From: Gemmatimonadaceae bacterium
GTDB taxonomy: Bacteria > Latescibacterota > UBA2968 > UBA8231
Length of the DNA stretch: 64,000 nt
Assembly: GCA_002726335.1 (NCBI GenBank)
Contig: PBSR01000019.1
Coordinates: 13,915 to 77,914 of the forward strand
Direction of reading: 5' to 3'
Shown here: positions 32,876 through 41,257 of the stretch, in pieces
Position numbering within the stretch: position 1 is the first letter of the stretch
Layout of the letters: every line of letters begins with the position of its first letter
Made by a program: the position numbers and the translations under genes
Notes under the pieces: generated by a model
Database searches by the model: none
The model's input: the letters and a program-made list of their open reading frames with translations, nothing else
Told to the model about the DNA's origin: nothing

Positions 32876-34062
32876 CGTTTCTCCGGGCCTTCCTGCCAGA
32901 AGCGGCGGGCGATCTCAACGTGCATGGCAACTCCGAGCCGGATGGCGTCATCATGAAAGTCGTAGTCGGGCTGGTGCAATTTGGGATAGGTCTCTCGCCC
33001 GGGGGGGCGTATGCCGAGAGAAAAGAACGACGCCGGCACGCGCTGCGCATAGAAAGCAAAGTCCTCACCCCCCATGACAGGAGGGATCTCCACGGCGGCC
33101 ACCCGGTCTGTGACTGCAGCTACACGACGTACGTACTCGGTGGCCGCAGGGTCGTTCTCAAGAACGGGATAGCCTTCGTCGACCATAACCTCAGCGGCCG
33201 CACCATAGGCGCGGGCCGTGTCGACGGCGACCCTTTCGATGCGCTCGAGGGTGAGTCGACGTGTCTCCGAGTTCAGCGTACGCACCGTGCCCGACAGCTT
33301 CACCTCACCCGGGATGATGTTGTCCGCCGTGCCGCCGTGGATCTGCGTGATGGTGACGACGACACTGTCCAGCGGATCCGTGTTGCGCGCTGCGATCGAT
33401 TGCAGGGCGACGATGATATGCGAGGCGACGAGGACCGTGTCGATGCCCTGGTGCGGATAGGCGGCATGGGCGCCGACACCGCCCACCGTGATTCGCAGAC
33501 GATCGGCACTGGCCAGGAAGCCACCCTGGCGCACGCCGATCTCGCCCTGAGCCAGTTCGGGCCAGGCGTGCAGGCCGAAGATGGCGCTCACCGGTGGGTC
33601 GTCGAGCACTCCCTCCTCACACATCCGCCGACCGCCGGCGCCCCCTTCCTCGGCCGGCTGGAAGAGGAACTTCACCGGTCCATCGAGCTCGTCGCCCAGG
33701 CTCGCCAGCACGCGCGCCGCACCCACCAGGCAGGTGACATGGCCGTCATGGCCGCAAGCGTGCATCTTCCCCGCGACCGTGGATCGATGGGCGTGGTCGC
33801 CGAGCTCTTCCATGGGCAGGGCATCCATATCGGCGCGCAGGGCGACGCAGGGCCCACCTTTTTTCGATCCGAGGATGGCGACGACCCCGGTTCCGGCGAC
33901 ACCGGTGCGCAGGTCGATACCCGGTACGCTCTTCAAGTGGGTGACGATTCGTCTGGCGGTCTCGTGCTCCTCGTAGGCCAACTCGGGACAACGATGCAGT
34001 TCGTGTCGCAGCTCCACCAGTTCAGGCAACAGGGGGTCGATCAGGGATTTCAGGTCGCGCAT
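32872..34062 (-). CDS. M20-family amidohydrolase
   Basis: This 396-residue protein has the M20D pattern: ELRHELHRCPELAYEE, VALRADMDALPMEE, GKMHACGHDGHVTCLVGAA, FLFQPAEEGGAGG and PPVMGGEDFAFYAQRVP, carrying the di-metal ligands and the catalytic Glu pair. Members hydrolyse N-acyl amino acids, hippurate or indole-acetyl conjugates; the exact substrate is not clear. The start at 34062 removes a non-conserved N-terminal extension. It is the first gene of the M20-YceH-PhyH/HEAT-HTTM run. Confidence 0.9.
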   Translation of the reverse strand: MRDLKSLIDPLLPELVELRHELHRCPELAYEEHETARRIVTHLKSVPGIDLRTGVAGTGVVAILGSKKGGPCVALRADMDALPMEELGDHAHRSTVAGKMHACGHDGHVTCLVGAARVLASLGDELDGPVKFLFQPAEEGGAGGRRMCEEGVLDDPPVSAIFGLHAWPELAQGEIGVRQGGFLASADRLRITVGGVGAHAAYPHQGIDTVLVASHIIVALQSIAARNTDPLDSVVVTITQIHGGTADNIIPGEVKLSGTVRTLNSETRRLTLERIERVAVDTARAYGAAAEVMVDEGYPVLENDPAATEYVRRVAAVTDRVAAVEIPPVMGGEDFAFYAQRVPASFFSLGIRPPGRETYPKLHQPDYDFHDDAIRLGVAMHVEIARRFWQEGPEKR

Positions 34063-34147
34063 GCGTCCTCGGTGGTTGTTCCTTACCATCTTCTGTAAGC
34101 ATGGGAATGTATCCGTAGTTCCAGACACTTCAAAGCGACCTGACCTG

Positions 34148-35284
34148 ATGACGACTCCCTCTACCGCGGAAGGCACCGAACCGTGGGCCTGGCTGCGGGG
34201 CGACCTGCACACTCACTGCGAAGTCGCTGAGCAGACCGGTGATTTCGTCGATTCCATCGACCCGCGTCTCGACTTCGTCGCGCTCACCAACCATGGTCAG
34301 AAGCCGGTGTTCTTCGAGCAGCACCACATGGTCGCCGATCTGCGGCAACGGTGGTCCTCGGGTATCGTGCTGTCCGGTGTCGAATGGAACGCACCACAAG
34401 GTGGCCACGCCTGTGTTGTCTTCCCTCCCCATACGGATGAGGCCGGCCACGCCTACGCCTTGGCCCGTGGATTCGATCGCCACCTGGACGGCGCCAGACC
34501 CGATATCGCCGCCGGCATGGCCCAACTCGGTGAGATCGAGCCGGGCGCACGCCCCGTTCTCTGCTTCAACCACCCGGCGCCCGGGCAGTGGTCGTCAGAT
34601 GTCATCGCCGAGTACCGATCTCACGATGTCGGCGGCATCGTCGTGGGCCTGGAGACCGTACACGGCCACCAGGGATATAACGCGGGCGCCTGCTTCGATC
34701 TGGCGACCTATCCGGGCTGCGCGCCTGGTGGTCTGGCCGACACAGCGTACGGCGCCGGTCCCCCCTTCTCCCTGCTGGCTCACTCCGACTTTCACATCCA
34801 CAAACAGGATCGCCTGTTCGACTACGCTCCGGGCGTCTTCAATCACACCCTGGTCGGTGTGCCAGCAGGGCAGCGCACGCCCGAGGCCATCTTCGCCGGC
34901 TTGCGTGCCGGCCGTACCTGTGCCGCCCAGGGACACTGGCTCCAGCTCGGCGGTTTTTCGGTGATCGGCACGGAGGGTGTGTCGCGTCTCGGCGACACCT
35001 GGGCCGGCGGCGCAGCGCAGGCGGTGTTCGAGTTCGACGCCGACGAACCTCTGGACCGCGTGGACTGGCTCGGGTCTCTGGACGGCGGCACACCCGGCGT
35101 TGTGGCCGCTGCCGGGCCGCTACCGCCCGGGCATCATCGAGTACAGCTGGACATCCCGGCTGGTGCCCGCGGGTTTCTCCGACTGCGCGTCCTGTCGGCC
35201 AGCCACGAACGCCCGGCACCGGGACCCACAGCGTCGAAGGGGTTCTTCACCTCCGCCATCCTGCTCGACTCCAGCCTCGGCTAG
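34148..35284 (+). CDS. PHP-domain-like metal-dependent phosphoesterase
   Basis: The N-terminus has the PHP signature RGDLHTHCEVAEQTGD. Further possible metal ligands are FVALTNHGQ, VEWNAPQGGHACV, FNHPAPGQW and LLAHSDFHIHKQ. The start at 34148 follows from the family N-terminus. The C-terminal 110 residues look like a separate beta domain (AVFEFDADEPLDRVDWLGS). The substrate is unknown. Its TAG stop overlaps the convergent Smr gene stop in the palindromic CTAG. Confidence 0.78.
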   Translation: MTTPSTAEGTEPWAWLRGDLHTHCEVAEQTGDFVDSIDPRLDFVALTNHGQKPVFFEQHHMVADLRQRWSSGIVLSGVEWNAPQGGHACVVFPPHTDEAGHAYALARGFDRHLDGARPDIAAGMAQLGEIEPGARPVLCFNHPAPGQWSSDVIAEYRSHDVGGIVVGLETVHGHQGYNAGACFDLATYPGCAPGGLADTAYGAGPPFSLLAHSDFHIHKQDRLFDYAPGVFNHTLVGVPAGQRTPEAIFAGLRAGRTCAAQGHWLQLGGFSVIGTEGVSRLGDTWAGGAAQAVFEFDADEPLDRVDWLGSLDGGTPGVVAAAGPLPPGHHRVQLDIPAGARGFLRLRVLSASHERPAPGPTASKGFFTSAILLDSSLG

Positions 35285-35586
35285 CCGTCCGTGGGGCGCA
35301 GCTGCACGAGCGTCGCCCCCCAGCCGCCGCCGCCCATGCCACCGGGCGAGTACGACTCCACGTACTCGAGCCGATCGAGCACTGCGTGTACCGTGCGCCG
35401 CAGGGCGCCGGTACCCTTGCCGTGCACGACGCGCACCTGCAGAATACCGCGGACACGACACTCCTGCAGATAGTCTGGCACCAGCTGCTTCGCATCACGA
35501 GGATGGAAGGTGTGCAGGTCGAGGGTGCCGTCGATGGGGATCTCCACCGCGTCGTCGACATCGGACCCTTCTTCGTCATCCTGCAC
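35281..35586 (-). CDS. Smr-domain protein
   Basis: This 101-residue protein consists of one Smr domain, with TLDLHTFHPRDAKQLVPDYL, VRVVHGKGTGALRRTV and an ending rich in Gly before the last strand (GGGGWGATLVQL). Stand-alone Smr domains bind or nick nucleic acids; some act on stalled mRNAs or collided ribosomes. It is divergent from the Gfo/Idh gene, with 33 bases between starts. Confidence 0.88.
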   Translation of the reverse strand: MQDDEEGSDVDDAVEIPIDGTLDLHTFHPRDAKQLVPDYLQECRVRGILQVRVVHGKGTGALRRTVHAVLDRLEYVESYSPGGMGGGGWGATLVQLRPTDG

Positions 35587-35619
35587 TGATCATCTCCTCG
35601 TTCAACTGGAGGAATCGCC

Positions 35620-36657
35620 ATGGGCAATGACAGTCCACTGCGGCTCGGCGTCATCGGCGCCGGCTGGTTCGCCTCCCGCCGGCACTGTCCGGACATCATC
35701 GCCCACGATGATGCATCCCTCACGGCGTTGTGTCGCCGCAGCCGGCCCGAACTGGAGCGGATGGGGCAGGCCTTCGGCGTCAACGCCCTGTTCACCGACT
35801 ATCGGGACCTGCTGGCCTGCGGCCAGGTGGACGGTGTCGTCATCTGCTCGCCACATGACCTGCACCATGAGCATACGAAGGCGGCTCTGCAAGCTGGCCT
35901 GCCGGTGTTGCTGGAAAAGCCGCTGACCATCGACCCGGCGCAGGGCCGCCAGCTGGTGGATCTTGCCGCCGCCCGCGACCTCGTGCTACTCGTGGCGCAG
36001 AACCCGCCGTACTGGAACCACTGTCACCGCCTGAGGCAGACGGTCGCCGGTGGGCACATCGGGTCCCTCGAGGCGGTGTCGATCTCGTGGGTGGGCAACG
36101 CTCTCGGTGTACTCGGCCGCGAGCCCTTGCCCGACACCATGCCGGGCGTCGTACCGCCGACGCTGTTTCGCGGCGATTCAAAGGCCAACGGCGGCGGTTT
36201 TCTCATCGACGGCGGCTCCCATCTGCTGACCGAGCTCGTCTGGTGTACGGATCGGCGCGTCGTCGAGGTGAGTTGCCTGATGGATGATGCCGACGCCGAT
36301 GTACGCGCTGTGCTCTCCATGCGGCTCGACAACGGCGCCACGGCCACGTTGTCGAACACAGCCGACTCACAGGTGCGCGGCAAACGCCACCACAGCTTCT
36401 ACTTCGGAACTGCCGGGACCGCCGAGATCCGCGGTGTACCCTTCAGCATCACGGTAGACGGCGACGGTGAAAGGAAGTCGGTACACGAGGACGACTTGCC
36501 GTCCGTGCCGCCACCGGTGGCGGACTTCATCGGGGCTGTGCGCGGGCAAAGCCGCCTGCAGATCGACGCCGGCCAGGCCCTGCACATCGTCGAGATTCTC
36601 GACGCCGCGTACCGGTCCGCCCGCGACGGGCGCACGGCTGCAGTGCAAGCGGCCTGA
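35620..36657 (+). CDS. Gfo/Idh/MocA-family oxidoreductase
   Basis: The N-terminal Rossmann domain has LRLGVIGAGWFASRRH and the GVVICSPHDLHHEH strand, followed by the family LLEKPLTID motif with the catalytic-site Lys. The C-terminal domain contains GGGFLIDGGSHLLTELVWC, which carries the His used in catalysis. At 345 residues it fits sugar or inositol dehydrogenases using NAD(P). The substrate is unknown. A good Shine-Dalgarno (CTGGAGGAA) precedes the ATG. Confidence 0.9.
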   Translation: MGNDSPLRLGVIGAGWFASRRHCPDIIAHDDASLTALCRRSRPELERMGQAFGVNALFTDYRDLLACGQVDGVVICSPHDLHHEHTKAALQAGLPVLLEKPLTIDPAQGRQLVDLAAARDLVLLVAQNPPYWNHCHRLRQTVAGGHIGSLEAVSISWVGNALGVLGREPLPDTMPGVVPPTLFRGDSKANGGGFLIDGGSHLLTELVWCTDRRVVEVSCLMDDADADVRAVLSMRLDNGATATLSNTADSQVRGKRHHSFYFGTAGTAEIRGVPFSITVDGDGERKSVHEDDLPSVPPPVADFIGAVRGQSRLQIDAGQALHIVEILDAAYRSARDGRTAAVQAA

Positions 36658-36677
36658 AGACAACTTCCAAGGCGCTG

Positions 36678-37208
36678 TCAGCCGACGCGGTACGTGACCT
36701 TGCTCCGCTGTGCCAGCAGGCTGCAGTCGTCGCGGTCACCCAGAACGATATCGATTTCACACAGCTGCACGTTGATTGCCGGGATCAGCTCATCGGCCTG
36801 CTGCCGTCTCTCGACCGCAGTCGGGTAGAGGGAGATGTCGCCGGCAGCGAAACCGTCGATGACCAGATCGAAGCCCTCCAGGCGCAGTTGCTCCATCTGC
36901 GTAATCTCGTCATGCAGCGCCTGCAGCTTCCGCGGCGGCGGCAGCCGGGAGAGGCCCTCCTGTACCGCCAGCAGACGCGGTCGTAGCTCGACGAAGACTG
37001 CGTTGAGTCGCGAGTCGATGGACACCCCGTCGGGATCGACGACCTCGCTGACTTCGCTCTCGATGGCCGAGGCTTCGTCTATCAGCGGGTTGAGGGCGGT
37101 ACGATAGGCACGCACGTCATCGGCATCACCGTACCTGGTGGTCTTGCCGTCGTCACCACAACCGGCCAGCAGCAGGGCAGTTGCCAGATACCGGACAAGG
37201 CACCTCAC
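36678..37208 (-). CDS. Lipoprotein of unknown function
   Basis: A lipoprotein signal (VRYLATALLLAGC) is followed by about 155 mostly helical residues with no family I recognise. The GTG at 37208 overlaps the AGE epimerase stop as GTGA, which matches the coupling used through this operon; the GTG at 37214 is an alternative. It is the last gene of the sugar-activation operon. Leu-rich helical segments (LNAVFVELRPRLLAVQEGL) suggest an extended helical envelope protein. Confidence 0.7.
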   Translation of the reverse strand: MRCLVRYLATALLLAGCGDDGKTTRYGDADDVRAYRTALNPLIDEASAIESEVSEVVDPDGVSIDSRLNAVFVELRPRLLAVQEGLSRLPPPRKLQALHDEITQMEQLRLEGFDLVIDGFAAGDISLYPTAVERRQQADELIPAINVQLCEIDIVLGDRDDCSLLAQRSKVTYRVG

Positions 37209-38419
37209 GACCACACCCCCGACGGTTGTCCCTGCCGTTCGATCATCCGCTCCAGCCCCAGCAGGCAGCGCATCACACAGCGCGGATGATGGTAGTTCTC
37301 CTTGCGCGTCACGTGGGGCTGATAGGTCATGGTCCGGTCACCCGCCGTCTGGTACAGCGGATGGCCATGGGACTCGAGACTGCAATGGCTCTCGATCCAG
37401 TCGAAGATTCGGGCAAACCAGGGCCAGGCCCACTCGTCGTCGGTGTGCTCCATCAGCAGCAGACAACCGATGAGACCCTCCTCCTGCAGCCACAGGACCT
37501 TGTCGAGGGCGAAGGTGTTGCTTTCTACCTGCAGAGCTCGGAAGAGTCCGCCGTGCACGTCGTCCCAGGCGACTTCCACGTGGCGGCGGAAACGCTCGGC
37601 ACACAGATCGAACAGCGCCCGGTCGCCGCGGCGCAGGGCTTCCACCATCGTCATCCACATCGTTTCGATGGCGTGACCGAGGTAGGCGAAATCCTCGTTG
37701 TCATCATCTGGCCGGGTCAGGTCACAGGCCAGCGCTTCGTTCATCAGCTGGTACTTCTCGTTCCAGAAGTTCACCGTGATGCCCTCGACGATCTCGCCGG
37801 CCAGCGTCTGCAGTCTGACATCCTCCGGTCGCTGCTCCAGCATCTGCGTCAGCGTCAGGATCAGCACCATGTGACCACCGAGTACGCGCATACCTGGATA
37901 ACAGAGAGGCACGTAGCCTTCGTCGACATCTCGCGTCGGATCGCTATGCAGGTCGACGACGCGAAACAGGGACTCGATGGCGATGTCGAGAGCTTCGCTG
38001 TCCTGCGCCGCAGCGGCGTACGCCGTCAGGCCCTCGGCGACGAACAGGCTTTCGTACCCTCGTGCGGAGGCTGGCGCCGCGATGCCACCATCGGCGTCGA
38101 GGTCACATACCCACCAGCCGTCGGTGTCCCTGCCGTGAGCGAGGAGGAAATCCTTCGTCCGCCGGGCGATCTGCAGGCTCTCGTCGTGCTGGAACTGGCG
38201 TGCGAGGTACGAATACGTCCACAGGCCCCGGCCCTGATACCACATGTGCTTGCTGTCGGCGATCCGCGTACCGTCGTGGTCGAGGGTGCAGAAAAAACCG
38301 CCGCGGTCGTGGTCGACACCGTAGCGGGTCCAGAACGGCAGATACTCGTCGAACAGATAGGTCCGGTAGTGATCACGGATCTGTTCGAGGGTGTGGTTGC
38401 CGATCTGTCGCCGGTTCAT
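37205..38419 (-). CDS. AGE-family (N-acylglucosamine 2-epimerase-like) sugar epimerase
   Basis: This 404-residue alpha/alpha-barrel protein has family landmarks DHDRGGFFCTLDHDG, KHMWYQGRGLWTYSYL, FAYLGHAIETMWM and CSLESHGHPLYQ, including the His residues used for ring epimerisation. Members interconvert GlcNAc/ManNAc, mannose/glucose or cellobiose epimers. The start at 38419 (MNRRQIGNHT) overlaps the GGDEF-like stop as ATGA. In context it may supply the hexose used by the galactokinase-like kinase and nucleotidyltransferase upstream. Confidence 0.87.
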   Translation of the reverse strand: MNRRQIGNHTLEQIRDHYRTYLFDEYLPFWTRYGVDHDRGGFFCTLDHDGTRIADSKHMWYQGRGLWTYSYLARQFQHDESLQIARRTKDFLLAHGRDTDGWWVCDLDADGGIAAPASARGYESLFVAEGLTAYAAAAQDSEALDIAIESLFRVVDLHSDPTRDVDEGYVPLCYPGMRVLGGHMVLILTLTQMLEQRPEDVRLQTLAGEIVEGITVNFWNEKYQLMNEALACDLTRPDDDNEDFAYLGHAIETMWMTMVEALRRGDRALFDLCAERFRRHVEVAWDDVHGGLFRALQVESNTFALDKVLWLQEEGLIGCLLLMEHTDDEWAWPWFARIFDWIESHCSLESHGHPLYQTAGDRTMTYQPHVTRKENYHHPRCVMRCLLGLERMIERQGQPSGVWS

Positions 38420-38922
38420 CGCCGTGACTTCTGTTCCTCGTCCGTCTTCTGCAGCATGACGTTGCGGGTCAGTCCCTCGATGACGTCGTCCACCGGTTCC
38501 TTGCCCACGTCCCACTCGCCGATATCGAACTTGAAGCTCAACCCTTCCGCCGCGGCAGCGACGGCGAGCTCCTCCATCTTGCGCTCCGCCCCGATGCGTT
38601 CGGAGTCGAACAGAATGACGAGCTCATCGCCGGAGTACCAGGGGGCGACAATGTCACTACGGCGGAACGGAACCGAAAAGGTGGCCTGCACCCGGCGGTC
38701 CACCTCGGCGTATCCGAGCTCCTGGTCGAGTCGGTGGATGTCGTCGCGATCGATGAAGGCAATGATCCGCCGGGCCCGTGGCATGATCTGGGCAAACTGC
38801 AGAAAAGCGGGACGGGTGTAGACGCCGTAGGCATCGTCCCAGCTCAGCTCGCGCACCTTGTCGCGCAGGCCGAGGATCTCTTTGTCGAAGCCGAAGAGGC
38901 GCCCTACAAGCTCTCGCAACAC
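38416..38922 (-). CDS. Single-domain degenerate GGDEF-like protein
   Basis: This 168-residue protein resembles a compact diguanylate cyclase domain: AYGVYTRPAFLQF at the start, FIDRDDIHRLDQELGYAEVD around the metal site, and YSGDELVILF in place of GGDEF. The first Gly is Ser and the Phe is Leu, so activity is uncertain. It may instead bind nucleotide or c-di-GMP. The start is a GTG with AGGAGA upstream. It sits between the galactokinase-like and AGE genes and overlaps the latter by four bases, hinting at regulation of sugar activation. Confidence 0.65.
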   Translation of the reverse strand: MLRELVGRLFGFDKEILGLRDKVRELSWDDAYGVYTRPAFLQFAQIMPRARRIIAFIDRDDIHRLDQELGYAEVDRRVQATFSVPFRRSDIVAPWYSGDELVILFDSERIGAERKMEELAVAAAAEGLSFKFDIGEWDVGKEPVDDVIEGLTRNVMLQKTDEEQKSRR

Positions 38923-38939
38923 GACGGAATGTCTCTCCT

Positions 38940-40340
38940 TCAGCTGGGGTCCGGGTCACCAATATAGGGGCGGTCCGTGGGGTCGCGCAGTTCGAAGGCA
39001 GATGGGCCCGCCGGGCTGGTGAAGAAGTGACTCGCCGCAGCCCTGTCCGGGAACCCCGCGTGGTACCCCGCTGCCCATGCCGGCAGAAACTCCGGCGCTG
39101 CCGCCGCGTCGATGAGGGCCCAGACGCAACCTCCGAAACCGGCACCGAAAGCCGACGCCGCCACGGCGCCGTGATCCCGCGCCGACTGCGCCAGCATGAC
39201 CGTTTCCGGCACCTGGTTGCCCAGCATCTGCTCCGACCACTGCTGTGACCGCGATACCGAGGCGCCAAAGGCCGGCAGGTCTCCCGCCGCCAGTTCCGTG
39301 GCGGCGGTATCGATCAGGGCCTCTTCCGCCTCGAAATGGCGGAGCCGCAGCTCCAGCTCGTCGGCACCATATTCTCCGTGGCCATCGATCGTGGCAGCGC
39401 GCAGTCTCTGGCCTGCATCCGGGGCCGATGCCAGGATGTCGGCCAGATAGACCTGATCCCCTTCGCCGGCCGCGTGCCACGCCTCCACCAGGCGGCGCAC
39501 GCGGAGCGCGGCTCGATTGTATAGGGCCTGCGCTGCCCCTGTCTTTTCCGCCACCACCCCGCTGACGCCGAGAGCGAAAACCCAGCCGCCGGGCACCAGC
39601 ACGTGACGTTTGCGTCTCGTCGGGCAGTAGCTGAACTGGCCGAGGTGGTCGGGTTGCGAGCAGAGGATGGCGGTGTGATCCTCGCTGCCGCCGAAGGTGC
39701 CGACGCCACGATCGCCAGCCAGGGCTCCGTACGACTGGCCGTTCTCGTGGGTGCCGAGGTACTCCGCCAGTGACAGCTCGTCGCCGACCGCCGCGGCGAA
39801 AGCCGAGGTTTGCTCCACCCCTTCGATATCGGCCAGCGCCCTGTACGTGGCGATCACGAGGGCGCTGGAACTGCTCATGCCAGATGCCAATGGCAGATCA
39901 CCGGCAAAGGCGATGTCCGCCCCGCCACGACAGCTGTCGGGGAAGTTTCGGGCCAGTCGCCGGGCCACCGTCATCGGGTAGTTCGGCCAGCTGCCGGTGG
40001 GCACATCGAGCTCAGGATCCCAGGCAAAGTGCACCGTGTCATCCAGGTCGAGCGCGTGGATGCGGATCTGCCCGTCCTCGCGCGGCGCCGCCACCAGGCA
40101 GATGCCGCGTTCGACGGCGGCCACGAGGCTATGGCCGCCACAGTAGTCGGTGTGCTTGCCGAGGACCTCGATGCGACCCGGCACGAAGTACGCCCGCCTG
40201 TCGGCGTTGGCCCCATGGGCGGTGAGATGTCGCGCCGCACGGGAGAAGAGGTCCGCCTTGGTGTCGATGTCCTGGCGCAGGCCGCCGGCACGCAGGGCGG
40301 TTGCCGCGGTCTCGGGCGTGAGTTCTCGCAGCTGGCTCAC
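38940..40340 (-). CDS. Galactokinase-like GHMP kinase
   Basis: The protein has the galactokinase signature VPGRIEVLGKHTDYCGGHSL, the ATP-binding loop LPLASGMSSSSALVIAT, and motif 3 SAFGAGFGGCVWAL. At 466 residues it is longer than bacterial GalK (about 385). It should phosphorylate the anomeric position of galactose or a related sugar. The stop of the nucleotidyltransferase upstream overlaps its start as ATGA, so kinase and pyrophosphorylase act as a coupled sugar-activation pair. Confidence 0.87.
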   Translation of the reverse strand: MSQLRELTPETAATALRAGGLRQDIDTKADLFSRAARHLTAHGANADRRAYFVPGRIEVLGKHTDYCGGHSLVAAVERGICLVAAPREDGQIRIHALDLDDTVHFAWDPELDVPTGSWPNYPMTVARRLARNFPDSCRGGADIAFAGDLPLASGMSSSSALVIATYRALADIEGVEQTSAFAAAVGDELSLAEYLGTHENGQSYGALAGDRGVGTFGGSEDHTAILCSQPDHLGQFSYCPTRRKRHVLVPGGWVFALGVSGVVAEKTGAAQALYNRAALRVRRLVEAWHAAGEGDQVYLADILASAPDAGQRLRAATIDGHGEYGADELELRLRHFEAEEALIDTAATELAAGDLPAFGASVSRSQQWSEQMLGNQVPETVMLAQSARDHGAVAASAFGAGFGGCVWALIDAAAAPEFLPAWAAGYHAGFPDRAAASHFFTSPAGPSAFELRDPTDRPYIGDPDPS

Positions 40341-41143
40341 AGGTGAACCGGCAACCCCCGCAGCCGCTCGACGACACTCTCGATGTCTTCTCGGCTCGAC
40401 AGGTCGAGGACGGGCGCCTGCACCGGCACCACTTCGAAGCGGACCCCGAGTCGATCGACGGCGTACTCTACGGCGTCGGTGATCTCCACCTCGCCTCGTG
40501 GTGACGGTTCGATGGCGGCGCAGGCGGCGAAGATTCGTTCGTCGAAGCGCCAGCAGTTCATACTGACGCCGACGGTGTCGCCCAGTTCGGCGATCTGCGC
40601 TGCGGAAGGCTTCTCGACGACCCGCCGCAGACCGCCACTCTCATCGACATCGATGACGGCAAAGCGCTCGATGCGCTCCTCCGGAATGTTACTCTGTGCC
40701 ACCAGTGCCCGGCGATCGAAGCCCGGCAGCCCGGGGCCGGACAGACGCCGCAGAGCCTGCAGCGCGGTCAGGGGGTAGTGGTTGTCGGCGTTGATCGACA
40801 GAAATGGTTCGTTGCCGACGAACTCTCGAGCTGCGGCCACAGCATCCGCGGTACCCAGCGGCTCAGCCTGCACGGCAAACTCAAACCGTAGACGCCGCGC
40901 CTCGACGACGTCACTGTAATGGTGGCGCAACTCATCGTGTCCGGGACCGATGACGAGGCACACCTGCCGGAACCCGGCATCGGCCACCGTGCTCAGCACA
41001 TAGTCGAGGAACGGTCGGTCGATCGGCACCAGGGCCTTGACGCCGGTTTCGGCTACCTGGTGCTGTGCCTCGGTGAGTCCTTCGCCGTCGCCGGCACGCA
41101 TTCTCTTGCCCAGGCCGGCGGCGAGAACTACCACCTTGTCCAT
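40337..41143 (-). CDS. Sugar-1-phosphate nucleotidyltransferase
   Basis: The start at 41143 (MDKVVVLAAGLGKRM) places the nucleotide-binding signature at the N-terminus as in all family members. Later segments include KALVPIDRPFLDYVLS, SINADNHYPL with the metal-binding Asp, VVEKPS and GEVEITDAVEYAV. At 268 residues it is a minimal GT-A-type NTP transferase, making an NDP-sugar from a sugar-1-phosphate, probably the product of the adjacent kinase. It is the first gene of the operon. Confidence 0.9.
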   Translation of the reverse strand: MDKVVVLAAGLGKRMRAGDGEGLTEAQHQVAETGVKALVPIDRPFLDYVLSTVADAGFRQVCLVIGPGHDELRHHYSDVVEARRLRFEFAVQAEPLGTADAVAAAREFVGNEPFLSINADNHYPLTALQALRRLSGPGLPGFDRRALVAQSNIPEERIERFAVIDVDESGGLRRVVEKPSAAQIAELGDTVGVSMNCWRFDERIFAACAAIEPSPRGEVEITDAVEYAVDRLGVRFEVVPVQAPVLDLSSREDIESVVERLRGLPVHL

Positions 41144-41257
41144 CGATCCTCCCGTTGGTGTAGAGCCGCGCGGCTCCAGTGCCTTCCCAATGTAGCCACA
41201 CTCCACTGGCGTTGGCAGTGGTTGACCTCGTAGCAGTGCGCCGTAGGTTGCCCGGCC

